Below are positions 1-6,251 of a stretch of DNA of 6,340 nt, in pieces. The notes under the pieces were generated by a model. The model had not been told where the DNA came from. It made no database searches and worked only from the letters and a program-made list of their open reading frames with translations. Made by a program: the position numbers and the translations under genes. Position 1 is the first letter of the stretch; each line of letters starts with the position of its first letter. Source of the stretch: Pseudodesulfovibrio sp. (GTDB lineage Bacteria > Desulfobacterota > Desulfovibrionia > Desulfovibrionales > Desulfovibrionaceae); NCBI GenBank assembly GCA_022712815.1, contig JAFLJW010000106.1, positions 1-6,340 of the forward strand, given 5' to 3'.

Positions 1-2
1 AC

Positions 3-104
3 CATCACCAACCCCGCCAGCAAATCGAGGCGGGCCAGAAGGTCGTGCTCAGCGTTTACTTTAGATCAAGAGCGAAAAGAAACTTAACGGCCATACTCCT
101 GTAA
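3..104 (+). CDS. possible C-terminal tail of an upstream gene (partial)
   Basis: One forward frame is open from the window edge to TAA at 102-104, giving about 33 residues that include the string IEAGQKVVLSVYF. The first 18 or so codons use mostly G/C third positions, like the confirmed genes, but the last ten do not. Another forward frame is also open to position 87, and a reverse frame over 1-60 reads equally protein-like, so strand and frame are uncertain. No family is recognised. A stem CCCGCC/GGCGGG (13-18 with 29-34) lies inside, without a T run. The extra sequence to the left would settle it. Confidence 0.18.
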   Translation, partial: HHQPRQQIEAGQKVVLSVYFRSRAKRNLTAILL

Positions 105-111
105 CAAATAT

Positions 112-139
112 ACGTCAGTATCTCTCCATAAATTGACGT
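112..139. repeat. inverted repeat, possible operator
   Basis: ACGTCA at 112-117 and TGACGT at 134-139 are exact reverse complements, with centres 22 bases apart, close to two helical turns. This spacing suits a dimeric or paired repressor or activator, and the site lies upstream of the leader stems and about 140 bases before the first gene. No convincing -35/-10 pair is visible around it, so the operator reading is inference. Six-base arms can also arise by chance. Confidence 0.25.
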
Positions 140-157
140 TCTTTTGAGGGAAAGAGT

Positions 158-178
158 CACAGAGAAATCCCACAGAGA
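158..178 (+). repeat. tandem 8-base direct repeat in the leader
   Basis: CACAGAGA occurs exactly at 158-165 and again at 171-178, a period of 13 bases. The copies flank and overlap the 5' arm of the outer leader stem (164-171). They could be protein-binding sites on DNA or on the leader RNA. No known binding protein is assigned. Confidence 0.3.
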
Positions 179-251
179 CGGTAAAAAAGAGGCACATGAA
201 ATTATCATCGCCTTTTTTGTCGCTATCTTTTTAAGGGATTTTATTTTTTTT
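164..251 (+). promoter_or_regulatory. attenuator-like leader: nested stems followed by T8
   Basis: The outer stem pairs GAAATCCC (164-171) with GGGATTTT (235-242): seven Watson-Crick pairs plus one G-U. Position 243 is A, followed by eight T at 244-251, as expected for intrinsic termination. Inside lies a second hairpin: 185-193 (AAAAGAGGC) pairs with 210-218 (GCCTTTTTT) with one G-U, and ATGA (196-199) pairs with TCAT (205-208) nearer the loop. The T run sits 30 bases before the start codon at 282. GlpP, encoded downstream, belongs to a family that controls termination in leader RNA, so this is a candidate target. The stems are fairly AT-rich and the outer loop is long, so efficient termination is not certain. 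Confidence 0.4.
196..234 (+). CDS. possible 12-residue leader peptide
   Basis: ATG at 196 opens a 12-codon frame (MKLSSPFLSLSF) ending in TAA at 232-234. A GAGG sequence at 189-192 could serve as ribosome binding site, but it is only three bases from the ATG, shorter than usual. The start codon lies in the inner leader hairpin, and the stop codon directly precedes the GGG (235-237) that forms the 3' arm of the outer stem. Translation would therefore open the inner hairpin and place a ribosome next to the terminator-like stem. The peptide has four Ser, three Leu and two Phe, with no strong single-amino-acid run. A chance ORF is quite possible. Confidence 0.15.
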   Translation: MKLSSPFLSLSF

Positions 252-281
252 CAACCACTCCTCAGAATCAGAGAGAACATC

Positions 282-1190
282 ATGACAGTCAATTGGAACA
301 ATCCATACGCCTTCGGCAAAGGACACTGGCTCAAGGGGAACCTGCACGCCCACTCTTCTCCAGCCAGTCCATGTTCGATCATTAACTTTGAAGATCTGCT
401 TTCTCTCTATCAGGACAAGGACTATCACTTTCTTTCCATTTCCGACCACATGGAAGTCACCGAAGCCCAATGCGATGGCCTTGTCCTGCTGCCAGGATTG
501 GAGTGGAATTCGCGCGTGGGCTATATGCCCAACAAGGCCGTCACCCACCAGCACCATCTGGGCCTTTACGCCATGGAACACGCTCATCTCCATCCATATC
601 TCGACTATCGGGAACAAGGTCCATTGCTGGCCGCGATGGACCGTGACGACTCCCTGCGAGTAGCCAACCACCCCAACTGGATGGAGGGAGGACACTACCG
701 TCTGGAAGATCTGCTTCGCCTGAACGGATTGGTGGATGGCATGGAGATATATAATGCCGTCATTGAGCAAGAAGAGGGCGAAGCTGACGCCACGGCTCTC
801 TGGGATCGCTTGTTGGCAGCGGACTGCCGTCTGCTCGGCTTTGCCAGTGACGACTCTCATGCGGCCGGGGACATCGGCCATGCGTGGATCATGGTCCGCT
901 CTCAAAACAACAGCCCGGCCGCAATCTACTCCAGCATCAAACAGGGGAATTTCTACTGTTCCACAGGCGTTCTATTCCAAGACCTGGGCCGAACAGGTGA
1001 CAGCATTTTTCTGGAACTCGAAGAAGAGGCGTGCATTACGCTGATCGGTAAAGCTGGCAGACTGCTCCACAAAAAAATTGGTACCTCGCTAGAATGGGAC
1101 TTTGCTCAGTTCGACACCCCATATGTCCGCATCCACGTCGTTGACAAGAAGTGGCGACAGGCTTGGAGCCAACCCTTTTTCAAGGTTTGA
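282..1190 (+). CDS. PHP-domain metal-dependent phosphoesterase
   Basis: A 302-residue soluble enzyme of the polymerase and histidinol phosphatase (PHP) superfamily, which hydrolyses phosphoesters with two or three metal ions. Visible PHP motifs are NLHAHS with H22 and H24, ISDH with D55/H56, GLEWN with E74, HH at 91-92, ANHP with H130, and ASDDSH with D191/H193. Together these can supply a full metal-ligand set, so the enzyme looks active. No signal peptide is seen, so it is probably cytoplasmic. The C-terminal ~90 residues are less conserved and may be a small beta domain. ATG 282 is preferred: the frame extends upstream to a TTG at 144, but that stretch is AT-rich, runs through the leader stems and T8, and precedes the PHP domain. 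The ribosome site is weak (GAGAGA, 271-276). glpP follows after 14 bases. Substrate is unknown; by context a glycerophosphodiester or another glycerol phosphate ester is inferred. Confidence 0.85.
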   Translation: MTVNWNNPYAFGKGHWLKGNLHAHSSPASPCSIINFEDLLSLYQDKDYHFLSISDHMEVTEAQCDGLVLLPGLEWNSRVGYMPNKAVTHQHHLGLYAMEHAHLHPYLDYREQGPLLAAMDRDDSLRVANHPNWMEGGHYRLEDLLRLNGLVDGMEIYNAVIEQEEGEADATALWDRLLAADCRLLGFASDDSHAAGDIGHAWIMVRSQNNSPAAIYSSIKQGNFYCSTGVLFQDLGRTGDSIFLELEEEACITLIGKAGRLLHKKIGTSLEWDFAQFDTPYVRIHVVDKKWRQAWSQPFFKV

Positions 1191-1204
1191 GGGGGAGTAG
1201 AGAA

Positions 1205-1774
1205 ATGCACTCCATTTTCACACAAACAGATGAGAACCCCGTCATAGCCGCCGTAAGGAGTTCGACTTTGGTGGACGTTGCCCTTCGGAGCAACATCAAT
1301 ACCATATTCATGATGGGCGGCACACTCTCAGAAGCACAGGACATAACCCGCCGGGTTCATGATGCCGGCAAGCACATTCTCTTCCATGTGGAGTTGATGA
1401 AAGGGTTGGGGCGGGACCGTGAAGGTATAGAATATCTTGCCCGGGAGGTCGGTCCTGACGGGGTGGTTTCCACCAAACCTCATCTCCTGAACGCTGTACG
1501 GGATATGGATTTGCTTTGTATTTTGCAAATTTTCATGATCGACACCCAAGCGTACCTCACCGGGACAAAAAACATCAAATCCATCAAACCAGATGCCGTG
1601 GAAATCATGCCGGGCCTTATGCCAGGCATCATCAAAAAGCTCAGGAAGCAGTTTGATCTTCCCATTTTCACAGCCGGGTTAGTCTCGCGGCCGGAAGAAG
1701 TGAAACTCATGCTCGACGCGGGGGTGTGCGGCCTGGCCATCAGCGAACAGAGCCTGTGGAATTACCCTGAATGA
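1205..1774 (+). CDS. glpP: GlpP-type glycerol-3-phosphate responsive antiterminator
   Basis: A 189-residue protein of the GlpP family, about the length of Bacillus subtilis GlpP (192). In Bacillus, GlpP with bound G3P lets RNA polymerase read through terminators in glp leader RNA. Conserved blocks are HVELMKGLGRD (61-71), GVVSTKPHLL (86-95), an MIDT stretch at 111-114, EIMPGLMPGII (133-143), PIFTAGLVSRPEEV (153-166) and AGVCGLAISEQSLW (172-185). The spacing suggests a TIM-barrel-like fold with phosphate-binding Gly-rich turns near the C-terminus. ATG 1205 is chosen because GGGGGAG at 1191-1197 lies seven bases ahead; a GTG at 1151 would overlap the PHP gene and add residues that do not match the family. 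It sits between the hydrolase and the importer, so its ligand is probably the imported or released G3P. The family is typical of Firmicutes, and its RNA target here is inferred. Confidence 0.88.
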   Translation: MHSIFTQTDENPVIAAVRSSTLVDVALRSNINTIFMMGGTLSEAQDITRRVHDAGKHILFHVELMKGLGRDREGIEYLAREVGPDGVVSTKPHLLNAVRDMDLLCILQIFMIDTQAYLTGTKNIKSIKPDAVEIMPGLMPGIIKKLRKQFDLPIFTAGLVSRPEEVKLMLDAGVCGLAISEQSLWNYPE

Positions 1775-1783
1775 CCAACCGTT

Positions 1784-1807
1784 CCGACCGCCTTTTCAGG
1801 CAGTCGG
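1784..1807 (+). promoter_or_regulatory. stem-loop between glpP and ugpC
   Basis: CCGACCGCC (1784-1792) pairs with GGCAGTCGG (1799-1807): eight pairs with one C-A mismatch and a six-base loop, TTTTCA. No T run follows, so it is not a standard intrinsic terminator. The inner part of the left arm, CCGCC (1788-1792), can instead pair with GGCGG at 1806-1810, an exclusive alternative fold. It lies in the 105-base gap before ugpC. Possible roles are an RNA-processing or stability element that sets different levels of glpP and ugpC, or a regulator-binding structure; neither is proven. Confidence 0.4.
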
Positions 1808-1879
1808 CGGCGAGACCCTTGACTGAAACAGCATACAATTTCCCCGGAAAATCCAACCCTCTCACATAAGAAGGCAAGT

Positions 1880-3073
1880 ATGGCTTCGATAACAATGGAA
1901 AACATTGGCAAGTCGTTTGGTCAAACAGATGTGCTCAAGGGCATCAACCTCAATGTGCATGATGGCGAGTTCATCTCGTTGCTCGGTTCCTCCGGCTGCG
2001 GCAAGTCCACCTTGCTGCGCATCATTTCCGGCTTGGAAAGACAATCCAGCGGAAGGCTGCTCATCGGCGACAAAGATATGGATAACGTGTTTCCAAAAAA
2101 TCGAAGCGTCTCCATGGTTTTTCAGTCTTATGCTCTCTATCCGCACTTAACCGTATTTGAAAACATGGCGGTTCCGCTGGTAATGCGAAAATTGACTCGC
2201 CTCCAGCGGCTACCCCTGGTGGGCCGTTTTATCGGCGGCACGTCCTCTGTACGCCAGGAAATGCGGGACAGAATCCACCATCTGGCAGAAACCCTCGACA
2301 TCCATACCCTGCTCAATCGCAAGCCCGCCCAGCTATCAGGCGGCCAACGGCAGCGCGTGGCTCTGGGCAGGGCCATGGTGCGTGAACCAGAAGTGTTCCT
2401 CATGGATGAGCCGCTTTCCAACCTTGATACCAAAATGCGAGCCCATATGCGCACCGAACTGGCCGAAATACACCGCAATCTGGGTGCTACCTTCGTCTAT
2501 GTAACCCACGACCAGGAAGAAGCCATGACCATGTCCGATCGCGTTGCCCTGATGATCGACGGTCAGATTTTACAAGTGGCCACCCCCAGGGAAATTTATC
2601 GCTCTCCTGTACACCGCAAGGTTGCCGAGTTTATTGGATCGCCGCGCATCAACATCCTGCCCGGCATCGTGACCAACCCCGAAATCATGGAAGTGTGCGG
2701 CATTAAATGCCCTGCACCAAAAGGCTTGCACGGCAAGTGCTTCATCGGCATACGTCCCAGCCGCCTCATCCCCTCGGAACAGGCTTCAGGCACCTGGAAG
2801 GCCCGTGTGACCAACGTGGAAGATTTGGGGTCCAGCTTTCTGATCCATTCTACATTGGCAGGTGAAGTCAGGACAATCAGCCGCATGGATAGCCGCTCTG
2901 TCATTCCGCAGGTCGGCGACAAAATTTACCTGAAACCACAACCCGACTGCGCCATGTTTTTTGATAGTGAAGGATGGAACCACAATCTCAGCAGTGAACG
3001 CCCAGCCCAGGATATCCCAGTGTCTGCCCTCACTTTTTCGGAGGAAAGTCATGAATCTGCAATCGCTATATAA
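1880..3073 (+). CDS. ugpC: ABC importer ATP-binding subunit, UgpC/MalK family
   Basis: A 397-residue cytoplasmic ATPase of the MalK/UgpC subfamily that powers the importer as a homodimer. All motifs are intact: Walker A GSSGCGKST (36-44), Q-loop Q82, signature LSGGQ (152-156), Walker B VFLMDEP (172-178) with catalytic E177, D-loop SNLD (180-183) and switch H210. The C-terminal part has the TOBE/OB regulatory fold, with a GIRPSRL block at 290-296. Two oddities stand out. The helical subdomain between the Q-loop and signature is about 18 residues longer than in E. coli MalK (around 104-122, rich in Arg/Leu/Gly). A tail after about residue 370 also makes it longer than E. coli UgpC (356). AAGAAGG (1868-1874) precedes the ATG. 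Its end overlaps ugpA by 23 bases. The ATPase call is firm; the G3P substrate comes from context. Confidence 0.9.
   Translation: MASITMENIGKSFGQTDVLKGINLNVHDGEFISLLGSSGCGKSTLLRIISGLERQSSGRLLIGDKDMDNVFPKNRSVSMVFQSYALYPHLTVFENMAVPLVMRKLTRLQRLPLVGRFIGGTSSVRQEMRDRIHHLAETLDIHTLLNRKPAQLSGGQRQRVALGRAMVREPEVFLMDEPLSNLDTKMRAHMRTELAEIHRNLGATFVYVTHDQEEAMTMSDRVALMIDGQILQVATPREIYRSPVHRKVAEFIGSPRINILPGIVTNPEIMEVCGIKCPAPKGLHGKCFIGIRPSRLIPSEQASGTWKARVTNVEDLGSSFLIHSTLAGEVRTISRMDSRSVIPQVGDKIYLKPQPDCAMFFDSEGWNHNLSSERPAQDIPVSALTFSEESHESAIAI
3040..3044 (+). promoter_or_regulatory. ribosome binding site of ugpA inside ugpC
   Basis: GGAGG lies six bases before ATG 3051 and within the last codons of ugpC. It fixes the ugpA start and rules out an earlier in-frame start at 2961, which would place about 30 non-family residues before the first membrane segment. 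The arrangement implies translational coupling of ATPase and permease. Confidence 0.8.
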
Positions 3074-3935
3074 ACGTCTTTTACCATATTCATTCAGTGC
3101 CCCGGCTCTGGTACTGATGTTTCTTTTCCTGATCGGTCCCATCATTGCGGTGCTTTTCCTGTCCTTTACGGACTGGCAACTCGGCGAAAGCAGTTTCAAA
3201 CTCGTGGGGCTGCAAAATTACAGAACACTTTTTGAGGACGACCTCTTTCTGCGTTCCATAGGTAACACCGCGCTCTATATCCTTATGACCGTCCCAACCA
3301 CGCTGCTCCTCGGTTTGGGATTCGCCATGCTCATCCTGAAGAGTGGCCGCTTACGCAGTTTTTATCAGACCGTATATTTCATCCCCTTCATGGGTACAGC
3401 CGTGGCCATGCTCATTGTGTGGGATTTCGTACTCAACCCCTCTCTGGGGGTCTGGGCGCTGGTGGCACAATGGATAGGCATAGAGCCTATAAACCTCTTA
3501 CGCAATGAAATGACAGCCCTGCCGGTTCTGGCCTTCATCAGCATCTGGCAAAACATCGGCTTCGCAGTCGTCCTGTTCATGGCCGGACTTTCGGGCATTC
3601 CGCAAGAAATGTACGAAGCGGGAGAGTTGGATGGTGCAGACGATGCCCTTTCCCGGTTCTCACTCGTCACATGGCCACTGGTCAGCCACGTAACGTTTTT
3701 TGTCCTTATCTTGCTTACGGTTCACTCCTTTCAAGTCTTTGAAAGCGTGGCCGTGCTCACCCGAGGTGGGCCCAACGATTCCACGGAAGTTCTCACCTAC
3801 ACCATGTACAAGGAAGGCTTCGACTTCTTCCGCACAAATATCGCATCGGCCATCACGGTCATCTTTCTCCTGGGCATCGGCACATTCGCCCTTGTCAAGG
3901 CAGCCTGGCTTGAAAAAAAGGTACATTACCAATGA
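3051..3935 (+). CDS. ugpA: ABC importer permease 1, UgpA/MalF-like family
   Basis: A 294-residue inner-membrane permease, matching E. coli UgpA (295) in length. Six hydrophobic segments can be placed roughly at residues 14-37, 70-94, 106-127, 157-181, 211-235 and 264-286. The cytoplasmic EAA loop that docks onto the ATPase is clear: YEAGELDGADDALSRF starts at residue 188, followed by the WPLV turn at 208-211. The periplasmic loop FTDWQLGESSFKLVGLQNY (39-57) and the LTRGGPNDSTEVLTYTMY stretch (236-253) are typical of the carbohydrate/G3P permease family. It pairs with the downstream permease to form the translocation channel. Start at ATG 3051 is set by GGAGG. It overlaps ugpE by four bases (ATGA). 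The permease identity is strong; the individual substrate is not readable from this subunit. Confidence 0.88.
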   Translation: MNLQSLYKRLLPYSFSAPALVLMFLFLIGPIIAVLFLSFTDWQLGESSFKLVGLQNYRTLFEDDLFLRSIGNTALYILMTVPTTLLLGLGFAMLILKSGRLRSFYQTVYFIPFMGTAVAMLIVWDFVLNPSLGVWALVAQWIGIEPINLLRNEMTALPVLAFISIWQNIGFAVVLFMAGLSGIPQEMYEAGELDGADDALSRFSLVTWPLVSHVTFFVLILLTVHSFQVFESVAVLTRGGPNDSTEVLTYTMYKEGFDFFRTNIASAITVIFLLGIGTFALVKAAWLEKKVHYQ

Positions 3936-4756
3936 AAATTTTTTCCGGCATATTCCGTCACTTGTTGTTACTGACCGGTTCGGTTTTCATGCTCATTCCT
4001 TTTGTGGTCATGTTGAGCACCTCCCTCAAGAGTCAGGCTGATATTTTTTCCGGAACCTTCAGCCTCCTGCCCGGAGAGTGGGGTGCCACCGCCAACTATC
4101 TGCAAGTTTTTACCAAACTTCCCATTCTCGACTTCATGCTCAATGGAGTCATTGTCACCACATCCATTTTCCTGATCCAGGTGATCGTTGCCCTGCCCTG
4201 TGCCTACGCTCTGGCAAAGTTTCACTTCAAAGGGCGAAAACTTCTGTTCAACTGCGTACTCTGGTGCCTGCTCATTCCGCCCCAGGCCGTGGCCATTCCG
4301 GTGTTCATGGAACTGTACTCCTTTGGGATGTTGAACTCCTATGCCGCGCTCATCGTGCCGTGGACCATATCTGTCCTGGGCATTTTCCTCATGCGTCAAT
4401 TCTTCATGGCCATTCCCGACGACATCATCGACGCAGCCCGCATGGACGGTATGGGTGAAGTGTCCATTCTGATCCGAATCATGGTCCCCATGGCTTTGCC
4501 CGCACTCACGGCCTTTGGCATCCTCTCGTTCATCGCCCATTGGAACGACTTCTTCTGGCCCCTGATCTGTTTGCAGGACGTGAAATACTTCACGCCTCCG
4601 CTTGGCATTGCCTACTTCAAAACCGACGATTCCGGCATAAGTTACGGGCCACTCATGGCTGCCGCCTGTATCATTACCATCCCCCTGCTCATAACTTTTT
4701 TGGCCGCACGTAAAAAATTCATGCAAGGAGTCTCCATTCAAGCTGGTGTCAAGTAA
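3932..4756 (+). CDS. ugpE: ABC importer permease 2, UgpE/MalG-like family
   Basis: A 274-residue inner-membrane permease (E. coli UgpE is 281). Six membrane segments lie near residues 10-30, 71-95, 105-126, 138-158, 186-205 and 238-258. The EAA loop reads DAARMDGMGEVSILIRIMVP (167-186), with the conserved Gly and Pro that contact the ATPase. HWNDFFWPL (203-211) and the C-terminal RKKFMQGVSIQAGVK (260-274) match the usual MalG/UgpE ends, so the gene is intact. Its ATG overlaps the TGA of ugpA in an ATGA junction, pointing to coupled translation and near-equal amounts of the two permeases. There is no room for a promoter of its own. The pair UgpA/UgpE is inferred to carry glycerophosphate compounds because of GlpP and the binding protein. 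Confidence 0.88.
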   Translation: MKIFSGIFRHLLLLTGSVFMLIPFVVMLSTSLKSQADIFSGTFSLLPGEWGATANYLQVFTKLPILDFMLNGVIVTTSIFLIQVIVALPCAYALAKFHFKGRKLLFNCVLWCLLIPPQAVAIPVFMELYSFGMLNSYAALIVPWTISVLGIFLMRQFFMAIPDDIIDAARMDGMGEVSILIRIMVPMALPALTAFGILSFIAHWNDFFWPLICLQDVKYFTPPLGIAYFKTDDSGISYGPLMAAACIITIPLLITFLAARKKFMQGVSIQAGVK

Positions 4757-4785
4757 TCAACCTAAACCAAGTACGGAGTGAACAA

Positions 4786-6054
4786 ATGAAAAAGAATACC
4801 ACCATGAAAATGATGAGAATGGCCCTGCTCGTAGCGGGGCTTGTACTGGCCATGGGCGCTTCCGCCCTCGCCAAAACCCAGATCGTAATCGAATACTCGT
4901 ATCCCAATCTCTTTGACGAGGTCCAGGACGATATCATTGAGCAGTTCAAGGCGATTGAACCGGACATCGAAATCAAAGTACGCACCAAGTACCAAAGCTA
5001 CGAAGATGGCACCAAGAAAATTATCCGTGCCGCCATGACCAACAGCCTCCCTGACGTAAGTTTTCAGGGGCTCTCCCGGGTTCGTGTATTGGTGGAAAAA
5101 GGCATTGCTCAGCCTCTGGACGCCTTCATCGCCAAGGAAAAAGACTTTGATGAAAAGGGCTTTTATGACGCCATGTTTCAGACGTGTAAATTCAACGGCA
5201 AGGTGTATGGCCTGCCTTTTGCGGTGTCTCAACCCATCGGCTTCTACAACATGGATCTCGCCCGCAAGGCCGGATACACCGAAGAGACCCTGCCAAAAAC
5301 CTGGAAAGAGGTATATGAGTTCGCGCACAAGGTGCAAGGCAACACAGATGCCAAAGGCTTTTTCTACTTTTGGGGAGAAACCGGTTTCTGGCAGCTCCAG
5401 GCTCTGCTCTTTGCCGAAGGCGGTCATTTCATGGATTCGGCTGAGAAAAAAGTGACCCTGAATACGCCCAAGGGATATGAGGCATTTGCCCGCTTGCGTG
5501 AAATGGTCGTCAAGGGCGGCATGCGCAAGGACTATGACTGGAGTTCCGCCAAGACCGATTTCTACTCGGGCAAGCTCGGCCTGCTCATAGCCTCCTCCTC
5601 CATCCTTCGCAATGCACAGGAAAGTATTGGCGACCGTTTCAAGATTAAGACCGATTTCTTCCCATCCCTGCACGCGGACAGCAAGCTTCCGGTGGGTGGC
5701 AACGCTGCGGTCATGGTGACAAAAGACAAGGAAAAACAGAAAGCCGTCTGGAAATTCATAAAGTTCTGGTGCGGTGTTCAGGGAGCAAAAGTCGTCGGTC
5801 TCAAAACCGGATACATGGCCCCCAACAAAAATGCCGTAGCCGCCCTCAGGGACGCCTTTGAGAAAAATCCTAACGCCCTGACCGTGTACAAGCACCAGCC
5901 CTACATGACCGGCTGGTACGCCTTTCCTGGAAAAAATGGCCTCAAGATCACCGAATTGATCTACAATACCATGGAAAAAGTCGTAACCACGGACAGGGAC
6001 ACCAAAGCCCTTGTGGACAAGTTGAATAGTAAAATTCAGAAATTGGTCCCATAG
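4786..6054 (+). CDS. ugpB: periplasmic solute-binding protein, UgpB-like
   Basis: A 422-residue extracytoplasmic binding protein of the family-1 (MalE/UgpB) class. It has a basic start, a hydrophobic core at 11-25 and the site ASALA|K after residue 29; no Cys follows, so it should be a free periplasmic protein. It keeps the layout of E. coli UgpB (438): QPIGFYNMDLARKAG (149-163), PKTWKEVYEFA (170-180), the FWQLQALLFAEGG region (201-213), TDFYSGKLGLLIASSS (257-272), PVGGNAAVMV (302-311) and LKTGYMAPN (339-347). The last three align with UgpB blocks involved in binding G3P (SSGS, GGAS, TGY), although the flanking residues differ (SSSI, GGNA), so the ligand could be a diester or a related compound. 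GGAG (4775-4778) lies seven bases before the ATG. It is the last gene, whereas ugpB leads the operon in E. coli. Confidence 0.87.
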   Translation: MKKNTTMKMMRMALLVAGLVLAMGASALAKTQIVIEYSYPNLFDEVQDDIIEQFKAIEPDIEIKVRTKYQSYEDGTKKIIRAAMTNSLPDVSFQGLSRVRVLVEKGIAQPLDAFIAKEKDFDEKGFYDAMFQTCKFNGKVYGLPFAVSQPIGFYNMDLARKAGYTEETLPKTWKEVYEFAHKVQGNTDAKGFFYFWGETGFWQLQALLFAEGGHFMDSAEKKVTLNTPKGYEAFARLREMVVKGGMRKDYDWSSAKTDFYSGKLGLLIASSSILRNAQESIGDRFKIKTDFFPSLHADSKLPVGGNAAVMVTKDKEKQKAVWKFIKFWCGVQGAKVVGLKTGYMAPNKNAVAALRDAFEKNPNALTVYKHQPYMTGWYAFPGKNGLKITELIYNTMEKVVTTDRDTKALVDKLNSKIQKLVP

Positions 6055-6110
6055 GAACCGGCCTTCGCTTCTTCGGATCACCTCTGTACCCGGAGCGATC
6101 TATAACGAAC

Positions 6111-6152
6111 AAGGTTCATCGAGCCTGCACCAGTGGGCTTGATGAACCTTTT
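6111..6152 (+). terminator. intrinsic terminator of the operon
   Basis: AAGGTTCATCGAGCC (6111-6125) pairs with GGCTTGATGAACCTT (6136-6150): fifteen pairs with one G-U and no mismatch. Two further G-U pairs could shrink the ten-base loop to six. The T run is short (TTTT, 6149-6152, partly in the stem), followed by AAATAATT. It sits 56 bases after the ugpB stop codon. The stem is the strongest in the window; the weak T run leaves some doubt about efficiency. Confidence 0.75.
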
Positions 6153-6251
6153 AAATAATTGCAACGCCCCATACGAGCACTGCCCACATTGCATGGGAAA
6201 GCAATTTGAGCACCATAGACGTACCGGGATGAGTATGAATTATTAAACCTC

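Noticed and set aside
133..161. Promoter with TTGACG (133-138) as -35 box
   Set aside because: The sequence 16-18 bases downstream (around 155-162, GTCACA) does not resemble a -10 box.
191..206. Sigma-54 type promoter around GGCAC (191-195)
   Set aside because: The required GC element about ten bases downstream is absent; the sequence there is AT-rich.
144..281. N-terminal extension of the PHP protein from TTG 144, including a hydrophobic stretch
   Set aside because: The region is AT-rich, includes the leader stems and T8, lacks a clear ribosome site at 144, and precedes a normal PHP N-terminus at ATG 282.
231..905. 224-codon reverse-strand frame opposite the PHP gene
   Set aside because: It lies antisense to the PHP motifs and has no recognisable domain or convincing start context.
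1819..1839. Promoter TTGACT ... TACAAT ahead of ugpC
   Set aside because: The two hexamers are only nine bases apart, far from the 16-18 needed, and neither has a suitable partner at the right distance.
3968..4741. 257-codon reverse-strand frame opposite ugpE
   Set aside because: Its translation is very rich in His, Glu, Gly and Asp, as expected when a hydrophobic membrane-protein gene is read from the opposite strand.
4762..6081. 439-codon open frame on the reverse strand opposite ugpB
   Set aside because: It is wholly antisense to a well-recognised binding-protein gene with a signal peptide and ribosome site, and its translation shows no recognisable family. Long antisense frames are common opposite genes with G/C-biased third positions.
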